Positions 17,174-25,950 of a stretch of DNA of 64,000 nucleotides are shown piece by piece. The stretch's first letter is position 1, and every line of letters starts with the position of its first letter. The DNA comes from Streptomyces albiflavescens (GTDB lineage: Bacteria; Actinomycetota; Actinomycetes; Streptomycetales; Streptomycetaceae), in assembly GCF_014645835.1 (NCBI RefSeq), contig NZ_BMMM01000012.1:207474-271473 (forward strand). The letters run 5' to 3'. Below the pieces are notes generated by a model. The model did no database searches and was not told the DNA's origin. It saw only the letters and a program-made list of their open reading frames with translations. The translations under genes were made by a program, and so were the position numbers.

Positions 17174-20100
17174 TCCAGCTCGGCCAGCCGCTGTGCCGTC
17201 TGCCGAGCCGTCGGCTCGCCCGTGCCGACGGCGCCGTCCGGCAGCCTGGACCACTCGGCCCGGGCGGCCCGGTAGGCCTCGCGTGCGGCACGCGGGCGCG
17301 CCGCCGCCTCGTAGGACATACCCCGCCAGTGATGCGCCTGCGCACCCAGTTCCACGGCCGCCTCGCGACGGCGGTCCGTCTCCGCCTCCTCCTCGGCGTC
17401 ACGTGCCGACTCGGCGGCGGCGCGGAAGGCGTCGACCGCCTCGTCGAGCCGGGCGGGCCGACCCAGGCTCTGGTAGGCCTCGAACTGCGCCTGCCCGAGC
17501 TCCAGCCAGCAGCGCGCGGCCGTCAGCGGTTCGCCGGCCTCCAGCGCCGCGAGCCCGAAGAGGTGCTCGGCCTCGCGCAGATCCACCCGGTCGCCCCGGG
17601 CCCGGTAGCGCAGCATCAGGGCGCGGCCGAGCAGCAGCAGCCGGTACGCGAGTTCTCCGCTGCCCGCGGGGGTTTCGGTCCGGCAGTCGCGCAGCACCCG
17701 GATGGCCTGGGACAGCGACTCGCGCGTGCCGGGGCCGTTGGCGGGAACCGCCCGGCGCAGCAGCACTTCGCCCCATTCGGCGAGGATGTCCGCGTGCGCG
17801 GGGGCGTCCCGCGGCACGCCCCGGGAGGCCTGCTCGAAGCGTTCGGCCGCGTCCTGGAGCTCGCGCGGGTCACCCGACTCGGTGTACCGCGCCGCCTTGA
17901 CGCGCCCCGCGCGCACCAACAGCGCCGCCCGCAGGCCCTGTTCACGGGTCAGACTCAACGCCTCGTCGACGTGTGCCTGGGCGTCGTCCAGCGCGCCGCC
18001 CGACTTCAGGATCGCGTCGACGAGGTCGAGGAGGATACGGACCCGGGACGGCTCACCGGCGGCGGGGAGCCCGGGCTCGGGGCCGGGTTCCAGGGCGGCG
18101 CGCAAGGAGTGCGCGCCCTGTTCCGCGTACAGCCGGGCCTGTTCGTGGTCGGCGGTGGCGCTGGACAGGCGCAGCAGGACACGGCCATGCGCCAGCGGCA
18201 GTTCGGGCGGGCGGTGACGCCGGTCGGGCCAGGCGTCGGCGAACGCCTCCAGCATGCCGACCGCGCCCTGGAGCAGCGCGCTGTCCCCGCCGAGGCGCCA
18301 CTGGGCCTCCAGGGCGCGCACGCGCTCCAGCGTGAGTCGCAGGGCTTCTTCGGCCTCCAGGTCGGGCGCGGCGCAGGCCACCGCGTACTCGCGATCGGCG
18401 CGTTGCAGCAGATCGAGCGCGCCGCGCCGGTCGCCGCGGCGCCTGCGGTCGATGGCGGCGGCGTGCAGCACCCTTGCCAGCACGGCCCGTTCGCGCAGCG
18501 CACGCGGGTGGGCGACGGCCCGTTCGGCGGCCGCCTCCGCCTCGCGCAGCAGCTCCGCGCCGCCCTGCACCTCCCACAGCCGCAGCACACAGTTGGCGTA
18601 CTCGGCCCACAGCTCCGGGTCGGCGCCTGGGGGCAGTTCGTGCTCGGTGGCGCCGCGCAGCAGTTGTACGGCGTCGATGAGGTCCTGCACCATGCCGTCG
18701 GTGTCGAACTGCCCGGCCAGGGAGCGGGCCCGGGTCACCGCCGCGTGGGTGGGCCGCTCGTCGGGCAGGTCGGTGCGCCCCCGGGCGCCGTACAGGGCGA
18801 ACTGTTCCGGCAGCGGCATGAAGCGCTCCAGGACCCGCGCGGCGACCTCGGCGAAGGGCTGCGGGACCAGAGTGGCGCCGCCGTTGTCGCCGTTCTCGCC
18901 CGGATATCCGGCGCCCGGCGCGTACGGCCGCCCGGAGCCGCCCTCTCCGAGCTGCGCGAGCGCCAGGGCCGGGAAGTTGGGTCCGCCCTTGCCGAAGCGG
19001 TACTCGATGTACTCCGAGCAGTGCTTGAGCACCAGCATGGCCTCGTCGCGGCCCAGCGGCGACAGGAGCGCCTCTTGCACGCCGGGCGCGAACTCGTACC
19101 ACTGGGCGCCGTCCGCCCCGAAGTCCTCCCCCTTGGCGCGTGACACCAGGCCGCTGAGCAGGACCTCGGCCAGTTCGGACGGCCCGGAGTCGGGCAGCAT
19201 GGTGCGCTGCACGAGCTGCATCACGGGGAGACTGAGGGGTGCCGCCGCCAGATAGCCGGCCAGGCGTCCGGCCGTCTTCGAGGCGTTGGAGCGGAACCGG
19301 CTGACCAGTTCGAGCGCGGACAGCCGGCGCCCGGGGCGGGCGGCCCGGGCGGGCGGATGGTCGTGGCGCACCCAGCCGACGGCACCGGCGACGGGTCCCG
19401 CGCCGGCCCCGGACAGCAGCCGCGCCCATGCGCCGAGCGCGGCAGGCTCGGGAGGCAGTACCGGCACGGGCAGCGCGCCGGCGCGGGCCTCCGGCGGGGC
19501 GCCGGTCGACAGCCGGACCTTCAGGGTGGCCGCGCCCGCGAGCGCCTCGCCGCGCGTCAAATCGCCGTACGACACGGGGAGTCGGGTGCGGTTCCACATG
19601 CGCTGCGGCAGCGGCTGGATCACGGCGGCGGGGCCGAGGCGGGACAGGTGGTGCAGCAGTCGGTGGGCGTGGCCGCTGTGCCACAGGGGCCCCGCGCAGT
19701 CGCTGACAAGAAGCGTGATCCGGCGGCCCGTGGGGTCGCTCAGCCGGTCGGCGGAGTGCAGCGGGGCCGCGCCTGGCTCGGGACTGCGGCTGACGGCGGG
19801 CTCACCGTCCGGGCCCTGGTGCAGATGGCTGACCTCGATGTCCCAGAAGGCGCCCAACTGACCGAAGACCTGCTCCAGTTCGGCGAACATCCGGTCCCAC
19901 ACCCGCATCGACGAGGAGGCGTCCATCACCAGCTGGAGTGCCGCGTCGGCCCGCGTCACCCCGCGGAACACCGGCAGGACCAGACCGCCCGCCCGGGCGC
20001 TCAGCTCCGCGGTCGCCGTCTCGTCGAGGACCGTGCGCAGGGGCGGCGCGGCGGTCCGGTAGCCCTGCAACGGCCGTAATGCGCGCTGGAGTTCGAGCGG

Positions 20101-20544
20101 GGCGGGGAACGCGGGTGCGGCGGGCACCCCGATCGGCAGCACCGTCACCCGGCCCTGCCCGTGCCCCTGCGGCGCGCCGTCCCGCGGCACGGGATAGAGG
20201 GCGACACGCCGGTCCACTCCCCCGTCCTGCGGAGGCGGTTCACTGCCGTCGCCGGGCGGCTCCGGAGCGGTGACGGACGGGTCCGTGCGCTCCGGGAGCA
20301 GGTCGCCCCCGGCACCGGGCAGGGAGCCGTACGCCGGGACGCCGCCCTCGGCCGGTTCGACCGCTTCGGTCGGGCGCGCCCAGCGGGCCAGCCAGAGACT
20401 GTCGCACAGCTGCTGGGCGTCGGGGTCCAGCCCGATCTGCCGCATCCGGGCGACGAGTTCGGCGATCGGGTCGCGGCCGGGCAGGGCGGTGCCTCCCGCC
20501 CCACCGGGTGTGTCGGGACCGTGGCGCGCCGCGGCGTCAGGCAT
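17170..20544 (-). CDS. SAV_2336-type N-terminal domain / vWA / TPR protein
   Basis: 1124 residues. The N-terminal 50 or so residues (DPIAELVARMRQIGLDPDAQQLCDSLWLARW) match the SAV_2336-type domain found in actinobacterial conflict operons. A Pro/Gly-rich linker follows, then a vWA-like domain with an intact metal site DASSS in LVMDASSSMRVWDRM, and LLVSDCAGPLWHSG further on. The C-terminal half (about 500-1124) is Ala/Arg/Leu-rich TPR-like helices. The gene follows the MoxR ATPase by 6 bp, so the two are the ATPase/vWA pair of the upstream module. MoxR-vWA pairs commonly act as chaperone-like complexes; here the client may be the adjacent protease or the TPR sensor. Confidence 0.78.
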   Translation of the reverse strand: MPDAAARHGPDTPGGAGGTALPGRDPIAELVARMRQIGLDPDAQQLCDSLWLARWARPTEAVEPAEGGVPAYGSLPGAGGDLLPERTDPSVTAPEPPGDGSEPPPQDGGVDRRVALYPVPRDGAPQGHGQGRVTVLPIGVPAAPAFPAPLELQRALRPLQGYRTAAPPLRTVLDETATAELSARAGGLVLPVFRGVTRADAALQLVMDASSSMRVWDRMFAELEQVFGQLGAFWDIEVSHLHQGPDGEPAVSRSPEPGAAPLHSADRLSDPTGRRITLLVSDCAGPLWHSGHAHRLLHHLSRLGPAAVIQPLPQRMWNRTRLPVSYGDLTRGEALAGAATLKVRLSTGAPPEARAGALPVPVLPPEPAALGAWARLLSGAGAGPVAGAVGWVRHDHPPARAARPGRRLSALELVSRFRSNASKTAGRLAGYLAAAPLSLPVMQLVQRTMLPDSGPSELAEVLLSGLVSRAKGEDFGADGAQWYEFAPGVQEALLSPLGRDEAMLVLKHCSEYIEYRFGKGGPNFPALALAQLGEGGSGRPYAPGAGYPGENGDNGGATLVPQPFAEVAARVLERFMPLPEQFALYGARGRTDLPDERPTHAAVTRARSLAGQFDTDGMVQDLIDAVQLLRGATEHELPPGADPELWAEYANCVLRLWEVQGGAELLREAEAAAERAVAHPRALRERAVLARVLHAAAIDRRRRGDRRGALDLLQRADREYAVACAAPDLEAEEALRLTLERVRALEAQWRLGGDSALLQGAVGMLEAFADAWPDRRHRPPELPLAHGRVLLRLSSATADHEQARLYAEQGAHSLRAALEPGPEPGLPAAGEPSRVRILLDLVDAILKSGGALDDAQAHVDEALSLTREQGLRAALLVRAGRVKAARYTESGDPRELQDAAERFEQASRGVPRDAPAHADILAEWGEVLLRRAVPANGPGTRESLSQAIRVLRDCRTETPAGSGELAYRLLLLGRALMLRYRARGDRVDLREAEHLFGLAALEAGEPLTAARCWLELGQAQFEAYQSLGRPARLDEAVDAFRAAAESARDAEEEAETDRRREAAVELGAQAHHWRGMSYEAAARPRAAREAYRAARAEWSRLPDGAVGTGEPTARQTAQRLAELE

Positions 20545-20550
20545 CGGGCC

Positions 20551-21579
20551 TCACCTCGGGCGGTCGAGTCGCTGGATGAGCAGGTCCGCGAGACGGTCGC
20601 GGCTGGGCGGGGCGGCCGCGTCGGTGAGGTAGATGGCGTTCAACAGCTGGTCGGCCGCGACGAGTTCGCTGCGCGAGCGCTCCAGGAAGTGGGTGATGAG
20701 ATCGTCCCCGGCGCGCGCGGCCTCATCGCCGAGATGGGCGCGTACGAAGGTGGCGAGCCGCTTGTGGTCCGGGCGCCCCAGTTCGAGGTGGATGCACCGG
20801 CGCATGAGGGGGGCGGGGAAATCGCGCTCGCCATTGCTGGTGAGCACCACGAAGGGGAACGCGCGGCAGCGCACCCGGCCGTCGCGCACCCGAGCCTTGG
20901 TGCCGTCGGCGGTGAGCACCTCGGCCTCGCCGCCGGGCAGCCGGTCGGCGACGCGCTCCAGCTCGGGAATGGCGAACTCGCCCTCCTCGAGCACGTTCAG
21001 CAGGTCGTTGGGCAGATCGATGTCGCTCTTGTCCAGCTCGTCGATGAGCAGCACTCGCGGGGCGTCGGACGGCAGCAGAGCGGTGCCGAGGGGGCCGAGC
21101 CGGATGTAGCTGCCGATGCCCTCGACCGAGCCGGGAGCCCCGGGCGTGGCCGGATCGGTGCCCTGCGGGGCGGCGATCTGCACGTCCTGGAGGCGGGCGA
21201 TCGCGTCGTAGTGGTACAGCCCGTCCTGCAGCGTGGACCGGCTGACGATCGGCCAGCGCAGCACATTGCCCAGGCCCAGTTCGTACGCCACCGAGTGGGC
21301 GAGCGTGCTCTTGCCGGCGCCCGGGCTGCCGGTGACCAGCAGAGGCCGGCGCAGATAGAGCGCCGCGTTGATCATTTCGAGTTCCTCGGCGCCCGGCCGG
21401 TGCAGCTCGGCCAGATGCCGGTGCGCGCCCAGCCTGCGGTCCTCGGAGCCGTCACCGTTTCTCCCCGCCGCGTCCCGGCTCGCGAAGTCGCGCCAGGGGG
21501 GTGGGGCCGGGAGGCGGTCTATGCCGTCGTGGGGTTCACCGGCACCTCGGTAGATGAGCCACTCGCTGGATTCGGTCAT
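20551..21579 (-). CDS. MoxR-family AAA+ ATPase
   Basis: 342 residues with Walker A GSPGAGKST (about 83-91), Walker B RVLLIDELDKSDIDLPNDLL, sensor 1 FVVLTSNGERDFPAPLMRR and the arginine finger region MRRCIHLELG, all of MoxR type. Residues 1 to about 60 form a variable N-terminal extension. The ATG overlaps the stop of the 64-residue gene upstream (ATGA), and the SAV_2336-type vWA gene follows after 6 bp, so it is in the middle of a coupled operon. Confidence 0.9.
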   Translation of the reverse strand: MTESSEWLIYRGAGEPHDGIDRLPAPPPWRDFASRDAAGRNGDGSEDRRLGAHRHLAELHRPGAEELEMINAALYLRRPLLVTGSPGAGKSTLAHSVAYELGLGNVLRWPIVSRSTLQDGLYHYDAIARLQDVQIAAPQGTDPATPGAPGSVEGIGSYIRLGPLGTALLPSDAPRVLLIDELDKSDIDLPNDLLNVLEEGEFAIPELERVADRLPGGEAEVLTADGTKARVRDGRVRCRAFPFVVLTSNGERDFPAPLMRRCIHLELGRPDHKRLATFVRAHLGDEAARAGDDLITHFLERSRSELVAADQLLNAIYLTDAAAPPSRDRLADLLIQRLDRPR

Positions 21580-21770
21580 TGCCCAGTCCTCGTCGTCACT
21601 CGTCCACCATGGCCGCCGTCGAACATGCGGGAGCGTGCATCACCGTATCGACCCTCGATGACCGCCGAAAGAGCCCAGTACGGGCTCGTGACGGCCCAAT
21701 TCGGCGCCGTGAAAACCCAGTTGGCCTTCATGGCGGCCAGGCGCGACGGAGCGCCGTATGCCACGGTCAT
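21576..21770 (-). CDS. 64-residue protein with three Trp-heptad repeats, unknown function
   Basis: A small gene held in place by 4-bp ATGA overlaps on both sides: its ATG overlaps the protease stop and its stop overlaps the MoxR start. That double coupling makes it a real gene despite its size. Its sequence is distinctive: residues 17-37 are three consecutive heptads, NWVFTAP, NWAVTSP and YWALSAV, putting Trp at 18, 25 and 32. The rest is polar and Gly/Arg-rich, with no signal peptide and no Cys. I do not recognise a family. Possibilities are an amphipathic or membrane-active effector held by the module, a substrate of the trypsin-like protease or of the radical SAM enzyme, or a beta-strand adaptor. 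Confidence 0.72.
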   Translation of the reverse strand: MTVAYGAPSRLAAMKANWVFTAPNWAVTSPYWALSAVIEGRYGDARSRMFDGGHGGRVTTRTGQ

Positions 21771-23881
21771 GGCGCCTCCAACAGGTCACCGGTACCGGGC
21801 AGATGCAGGCTCGGATCGTCATAGAACAGGGCGATGCCGTCGGCCCAGTTGGTCTCCCGCAGGCCTGCGCGCAGCCCCACCCGCAACGCGTGGACGACTT
21901 CGGGAAGCCGCTCCGCGCTGCCCGCCTCCGCGATGGTGTCGCCGACGCGCCTGTGGAACTCACCGCAGACGGCGTCCGGTTGGCGCGGCCGGCGCCGCCA
22001 CAGCGCGACGCCGTAGCCGCCGTGCACGATCCGCAACAACGCGACCGGGTCGTCCTCGAAACGATGGTCTCCGTAGCGGCACAGCACCGGGACCGTGGTG
22101 TGGGGCAGCCCGCGCAGCGACTCCGTGGACGGTACGGATACCCGCAACCCGTCCTCGCAGTCCAGGACTTCGGCCTTCCCACCGTACGCGTGGATCCACC
22201 GCCAGCGGGCCTCGCGCTCGTGCTGCTCCTCGTCGGCGGGCAGCTGCCGGTCGATGAAGTCGCCCTCGTCGGGCAGCTGCTCCCGGTCGGCGCAGCGCAC
22301 GACCACCGGCCGGTGGGCGCCGAGCGGTGGCGCGTCCGGCGCGAACCGCCAGGCGTCGACGTCCAGTCCGAGCAGCTGATGGGGCAGCGCCACCTGGAGA
22401 ACCGCGGGCCGCCAGGGCTGGTCGCACTGCCGGAAGGCTTCCGCCAGGGGCGCCGCGAGACTGCCGGTGAGTTCGGCCAGCGGAATGCGCTTGTCCTCGC
22501 CCAGTCGCACCACCTCCCCGTCGGGACGGCCCACGGAGACCCGCCAGTCGTAGCGGTCCCGTTCCCAGCCCAGCTGTTCCAGTTCGAGCAGGGCGTAGGG
22601 ACGGGGCGCACCCTCGGCGCCATGCGCCAGGGCGCGCGCCCTCTGTGCCTCCGCCTGATACTCGGCACGGTTCAGCAAAGGCCGGAGGCTCTCGACCTTC
22701 CGCTGCGCGAGCTGGCGGCGGTACCTGACGCCAAGGCTCTCCGCGGCCCGCCACGCCCAGCGCCACAAGGCCCGCTCCGCGCTCTTGGTATCGGCGTCGA
22801 CGAAGGGGCGCTCGGCGGTCATGACCCGCACCACATAGTCGATGACCAGTTCCAACGCGCCGTCCTGGCGCGAGCTCTCGTACAGCGCCCCGAGGCCGTC
22901 GCGCCAGGCGCGCGGCGCCGGGTGCGGGATCGCCGCATGGCTGCCCAGCAGGGATTCGAGGATGCCGAACAGCTCGCCGGTACTGGCCGGAGGCGGCAGA
23001 TCGGCGAGCCTGCCGAGCAACCGGGTCCGCTCGAACGGGCTGAAGGCGCGGCCGGGCCGCGCGCCGAGCTGACCCTGCACGTCGGCCCAGGTGTTGCCGT
23101 CGTAGTCGGGATGGCGCTGCCGGTCACGGTGATAGCGGTCGTGGGCGCGGAAGACGGCCTGGTACAGATCCGCGTCCTCGCCTCGCACCTCACCCGTCGG
23201 CACCGGCAGGGACCGTAACTGCTCCACGCCCGTGCAGGTACCGCCGAGCCCCCGGTCCGCCTGCGACTTCAGAACACCGACGACCTCACCGCGTACGGGA
23301 TCGACGACCGGCCCTCCCGAGACGCCGGGCGGCAGCACATCGCCGCCCAGCCGGATCTGCTCGCCCTCGGACCAGCCACCGAGGGTGCCCTGCACCGTGC
23401 AGGTCCCGTTCACCCGGCGCAGCTCACCGCCGACCACGGACCAGCCCGAGTACAAGACCTTCGCCTCTTCGTAGTACGCCACCGGACGCTCGGTGACATA
23501 GGCGCAGTCGTGGTCGACGGACTCGCGCAGCCGGACGAGCGCGAGGTCGGGGGCCGGCCAACTGCCGCGCACCACACCCTCGACATGGGGCGGGAGAGTC
23601 GTCGCCACGTCGCCCGCGACAGCGGACGTACCGCGGCCCGGTCCCGTCTCATAGACCACGGTCACCTCGCCCCCCTCCCCGCTCCGAGCCACATGCGCGC
23701 AGGTCAGAACCCATTCCGGAGCGACGAAATAGCCACTCCCGAGGAACGTGCCGGGCTCGTCCAGGGCATACCCGGCCCCCGCTCGATGGATGCGCACCGT
23801 CGCCGCGGTGACGAGATCACGCAGCGCACGGTGAGCGTTCCCGGGGCCGCCCGGTGCGCCCGGGGCGTGCCCGTCCGTCAT
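21767..23881 (-). CDS. Trypsin-like serine protease with conflict-system (VMAP-type) C-terminus
   Basis: 704 residues. The N-terminal ~230 residues are a chymotrypsin-fold protease with all three catalytic residues: His in VLTCAHVARSG, Asp in APDLALVRL, Ser in GVSGGPVVD. There is no secretion signal, so it acts in the cytosol. A helical middle (about 240-420) precedes a C-terminal region containing VGRPDGEVVRLGEDKRIPL and ending WADGIALFYDDPSLHLPGTG, which fits the vWA-MoxR-associated protein C-terminal type. The ATG overlaps the upstream trypsin-co-occurring gene (ATGA). By analogy with described vWA-MoxR-VMAP ternary systems, the protease would be the effector released when the ATPase/vWA pair responds to a trigger. 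Confidence 0.85.
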   Translation of the reverse strand: MTDGHAPGAPGGPGNAHRALRDLVTAATVRIHRAGAGYALDEPGTFLGSGYFVAPEWVLTCAHVARSGEGGEVTVVYETGPGRGTSAVAGDVATTLPPHVEGVVRGSWPAPDLALVRLRESVDHDCAYVTERPVAYYEEAKVLYSGWSVVGGELRRVNGTCTVQGTLGGWSEGEQIRLGGDVLPPGVSGGPVVDPVRGEVVGVLKSQADRGLGGTCTGVEQLRSLPVPTGEVRGEDADLYQAVFRAHDRYHRDRQRHPDYDGNTWADVQGQLGARPGRAFSPFERTRLLGRLADLPPPASTGELFGILESLLGSHAAIPHPAPRAWRDGLGALYESSRQDGALELVIDYVVRVMTAERPFVDADTKSAERALWRWAWRAAESLGVRYRRQLAQRKVESLRPLLNRAEYQAEAQRARALAHGAEGAPRPYALLELEQLGWERDRYDWRVSVGRPDGEVVRLGEDKRIPLAELTGSLAAPLAEAFRQCDQPWRPAVLQVALPHQLLGLDVDAWRFAPDAPPLGAHRPVVVRCADREQLPDEGDFIDRQLPADEEQHEREARWRWIHAYGGKAEVLDCEDGLRVSVPSTESLRGLPHTTVPVLCRYGDHRFEDDPVALLRIVHGGYGVALWRRRPRQPDAVCGEFHRRVGDTIAEAGSAERLPEVVHALRVGLRAGLRETNWADGIALFYDDPSLHLPGTGDLLEAP

Positions 23882-24483
23882 GCCCCGCCCCCGACGGAGG
23901 CGTCACCGGAGCCGCCGTGCGCCGGGGCGCCGGGGGACGCGCCCGCGTGTGGGTCGGCCGGTGGGTTCGCCCGTGCGTCTGGGCCGGTTGAGCCTGGCTG
24001 CGGGTTGCCGCCGGTGCCGGTCGGATGTGCGTTTCCGCCGGTGCCGGTCGGGTGTGCGTTGCCGCCGGTGCCGGTCGGGTGCGTATGGGGGGTGGTGGTG
24101 CTCGGCCGCGCGTTCACGTCGGTCTCTTCGAGGTCCGGTGGGCCGCCGTTCCAGGTGAGCGTCACCGTGATGCCGGCCTTCGCCTCGCCGTCCGCCAGGA
24201 GGCCGACCACCTTGCCCGCCTTGGCCGTCAGCTCGATCCCGAACTCGACGCTGACCTCGTCGGGCCGCACCGCCCGCAGCGGCGCGGCCAGCGACCGCGC
24301 AACACTGGTGATCACCGACTGCAGGCTCTCGACCTGCGCCTCCACCCGGTCGCCGAACCCCGTGTCCGTGTACGACAGCCCGCCGGACGGTTCCTCCAGC
24401 TCCTCGGCCCCCGAGATCCGGGCCCAGACCGGCGTCCCGTCCGGCATCTCGATCCGTGCGATCCGGGTCACTGCGTCACCCAT
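23878..24483 (-). CDS. Trypsin-co-occurring domain (CU044_2847-type) protein with repeat tail
   Basis: 201 residues. Residues 1 to about 115 match the trypsin-co-occurring domain 1 pattern (ARIEMPDGTPVWARI ... VSVEFGIELTAKAGKVVG, then AGITVTLTWNGG). The remainder is a disordered Pro/Thr/Gly/His tail with three NAHPTGTGG-type 9-residue repeats, unlike the shorter family member at 9805-10209. It is the promoter-proximal gene of the upstream module and overlaps the protease start by 4 bp. Family co-occurrence suggests it partners the protease, as inhibitor, adaptor or substrate recruiter. Confidence 0.82.
   Translation of the reverse strand: MGDAVTRIARIEMPDGTPVWARISGAEELEEPSGGLSYTDTGFGDRVEAQVESLQSVITSVARSLAAPLRAVRPDEVSVEFGIELTAKAGKVVGLLADGEAKAGITVTLTWNGGPPDLEETDVNARPSTTTPHTHPTGTGGNAHPTGTGGNAHPTGTGGNPQPGSTGPDARANPPADPHAGASPGAPAHGGSGDASVGGGA
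24005..24085. repeat. Three 27-bp tandem repeats in the trypsin-co-occurring gene
   Basis: Copies start at 24005, 24032 and 24059 with minor differences, encoding a 9-residue His/Pro/Thr/Gly unit in the C-terminal tail. They have the same unit length and copy number as the repeats in the HEXXH gene, but a different sequence. Confidence 0.85.
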
Positions 24484-24635
24484 GGCATCCCCCGTTCCCC
24501 CACGCCCCCGTGGTACCGCCGACCTTGCAGGCTAGCCGCAGGGAGGCGGTCACGACAGAGGACCTCCGCGCGCGACGCGCCCCACTTATCCTTTTCCCAG
24601 CGTTCCACTTCACTTTCACCGACGGAGCACCATCC

Positions 24636-24818
24636 ATGTACTTCACCGACCGTGGCATCGAGGAACTTGAGAAGCGGCGGGGCGAGGAAGAGGTCACCTT
24701 CGAGTGGCTCGCCGAACAGCTGCGGACGTTCGTCGACCTCAACCCGGACTTCGAGGTACCGGTGGAGCGGCTGGCGACGTGGCTGGCGCGGCTGGACGAC
24801 GAGGACGACGAGGAGTAG
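24636..24818 (+). CDS. DUF6104 family protein
   Basis: A 60-residue acidic protein, starting MYFTDRGIEELEKRRGEEEV and ending DDEDDEE, which matches a small family conserved across Streptomyces. The start is the ATG at 24636, because the family begins MYFTD and the upstream in-frame extension has no similarity. It is divergent from the conflict operon, 152 bp from its first gene. Function unknown; the length and Leu/Trp heptad-like middle suggest a small helical adaptor. Confidence 0.88.
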   Translation: MYFTDRGIEELEKRRGEEEVTFEWLAEQLRTFVDLNPDFEVPVERLATWLARLDDEDDEE

Positions 24819-24828
24819 GGCGACACTC

Positions 24829-24885
24829 GGGGCTGCGTACAGCGTGGGCGTCACGCCACCGGGGGCTGCGTACGCGTGGGCGTCA
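24829..24885. repeat. Two imperfect direct repeats after the DUF6104 gene
   Basis: GGGGCTGCGTAC at 24829 and the related copy at 24862 are each followed by GCGTGGGCGTCAC. The copies are 33 bp apart and differ by one inserted base. They lie in the short gap before a convergent gene. No T-tract or stable hairpin was seen. Confidence 0.6.
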
Positions 24886-24958
24886 CCCCGGGGGCTTGGT
24901 GCTCGTCGGCTCGCCCCTCGGGACTCGCGGTCGCGGTCGTCGGTCGGACTCGCGGTCG

Positions 24959-25786
24959 TCAGTCGAAGGCGCGCAGGTGGCCGTATGCCAGGCCCAGAGC
25001 GCCGTGGATCACCAGGAGCGCGCCGGCGGCGATCCAGCCGGCACTGCGGCGCCGTACGCCCCAGGCGGTGAGCGGGAGGCCGGCGGCCAGCTCGGCCGTG
25101 GCGAGGTCACGGGCCCTCGCGCCGCGGAACCAGGACGCCAGGCTGCCGCCTTCCATCACGTCGATTTCCGCGCGGACGGCGGCACGCCACCCCGACCACT
25201 CGATCTGCTCGGCGCCGGGCTGGATCCGGGCCACCTCACGGAGCCGGTCGGTCGGTTCTCCCGGGCTGATACCGGCCGGAAGCACCATCCCCGCGCGCGT
25301 GAGGACGGTGAGCAGAGTCCACACGCGCGTGCGTGCGTCCGCACCGGGGTCGGGCTTCGTCAACTGCTCCAGGGACTGCATGTCCAGCACCGGATCGAGA
25401 CCGAGCCGCGCGGCCAACGTGCGCATCGCCTCGTCCTCGCCGACCGGGGTGCCGTTGGCCAGCCATTCGTAGCCGACGGTGCGACGGAAGCCCGAGGCGA
25501 GAGTGCAACCACTGTGGTCGGCGTCCCACCACAGGGCGAGTACCGGCCAGGAGGCGCCGACGGCGAGAGCCGCGGCCCAGCCGCTGAGCACACGGTCGAC
25601 GGATTCCTCGCCGTGCCGCCAGGGCTTGCCCTCGGGAACCAGCACGCTCCACTCGGGACCGGCCCCGGCGAGCAGCATCCGCTCGCGCAGCAGCTGGGCG
25701 GCGGGACCGACGGACTCGGGGTGCGCCCGGCACAGGAGCAGGGCGCCGGGGGCCGTGGCCGAGGACTCGCCGGGCACAGTCGACAT
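24959..25786 (-). CDS. Hypothetical protein with C-terminal membrane segment
   Basis: 275 residues. The N-terminal half reads as an Ala/Leu-rich soluble domain with WPVLALWWDADHSGCTLASGFR; the C-terminus has a hydrophobic stretch (AGWIAAGALLVIHGALGLAYG) that could be a single membrane helix. I do not recognise the family. It is convergent with the DUF6104 gene, and its start is about 160 bp from the DUF4097-PadR operon, which points away from it. Confidence 0.7.
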   Translation of the reverse strand: MSTVPGESSATAPGALLLCRAHPESVGPAAQLLRERMLLAGAGPEWSVLVPEGKPWRHGEESVDRVLSGWAAALAVGASWPVLALWWDADHSGCTLASGFRRTVGYEWLANGTPVGEDEAMRTLAARLGLDPVLDMQSLEQLTKPDPGADARTRVWTLLTVLTRAGMVLPAGISPGEPTDRLREVARIQPGAEQIEWSGWRAAVRAEIDVMEGGSLASWFRGARARDLATAELAAGLPLTAWGVRRRSAGWIAAGALLVIHGALGLAYGHLRAFD

Positions 25787-25846
25787 GGCCCCACTTTAGG
25801 ACGTTTTGGCCCCTACATCTCGCCCATGATCCCCAGAACGGGTGTC

Positions 25847-25874
25847 TTGACTTTCAGCAACCGCGATATATCGT
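25847..25874 (+). promoter_or_regulatory. Promoter with overlapping palindrome for the DUF4097-padR operon
   Basis: A -35 TTGACT (25847-25852) and -10 TATCGT (25869-25874) are spaced 16 bp. The palindrome CGATATATCG (25864-25873) covers the -10, and a half-similar GCGATAT recurs at about 25890. AT-rich GATATATC-like sites are typical targets of PadR repressors, so the PadR encoded two genes downstream is the likely binder. The transcript would have a leader of roughly 70 nt. Confidence 0.5.
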
Positions 25875-25950
25875 GAATGACGGGAGACGCGATATGGCGC
25901 GTCGAGTCCGGACTCGACGGGGGTCCGGTCCGGTCGAGGAGGTCTGCACC

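Noticed and set aside
17059..19143. Plus-strand 694-residue ORF opposite the SAV_2336 gene
   Set aside because: Antisense shadow; no domain is seen and the other strand carries the DASSS vWA motif.
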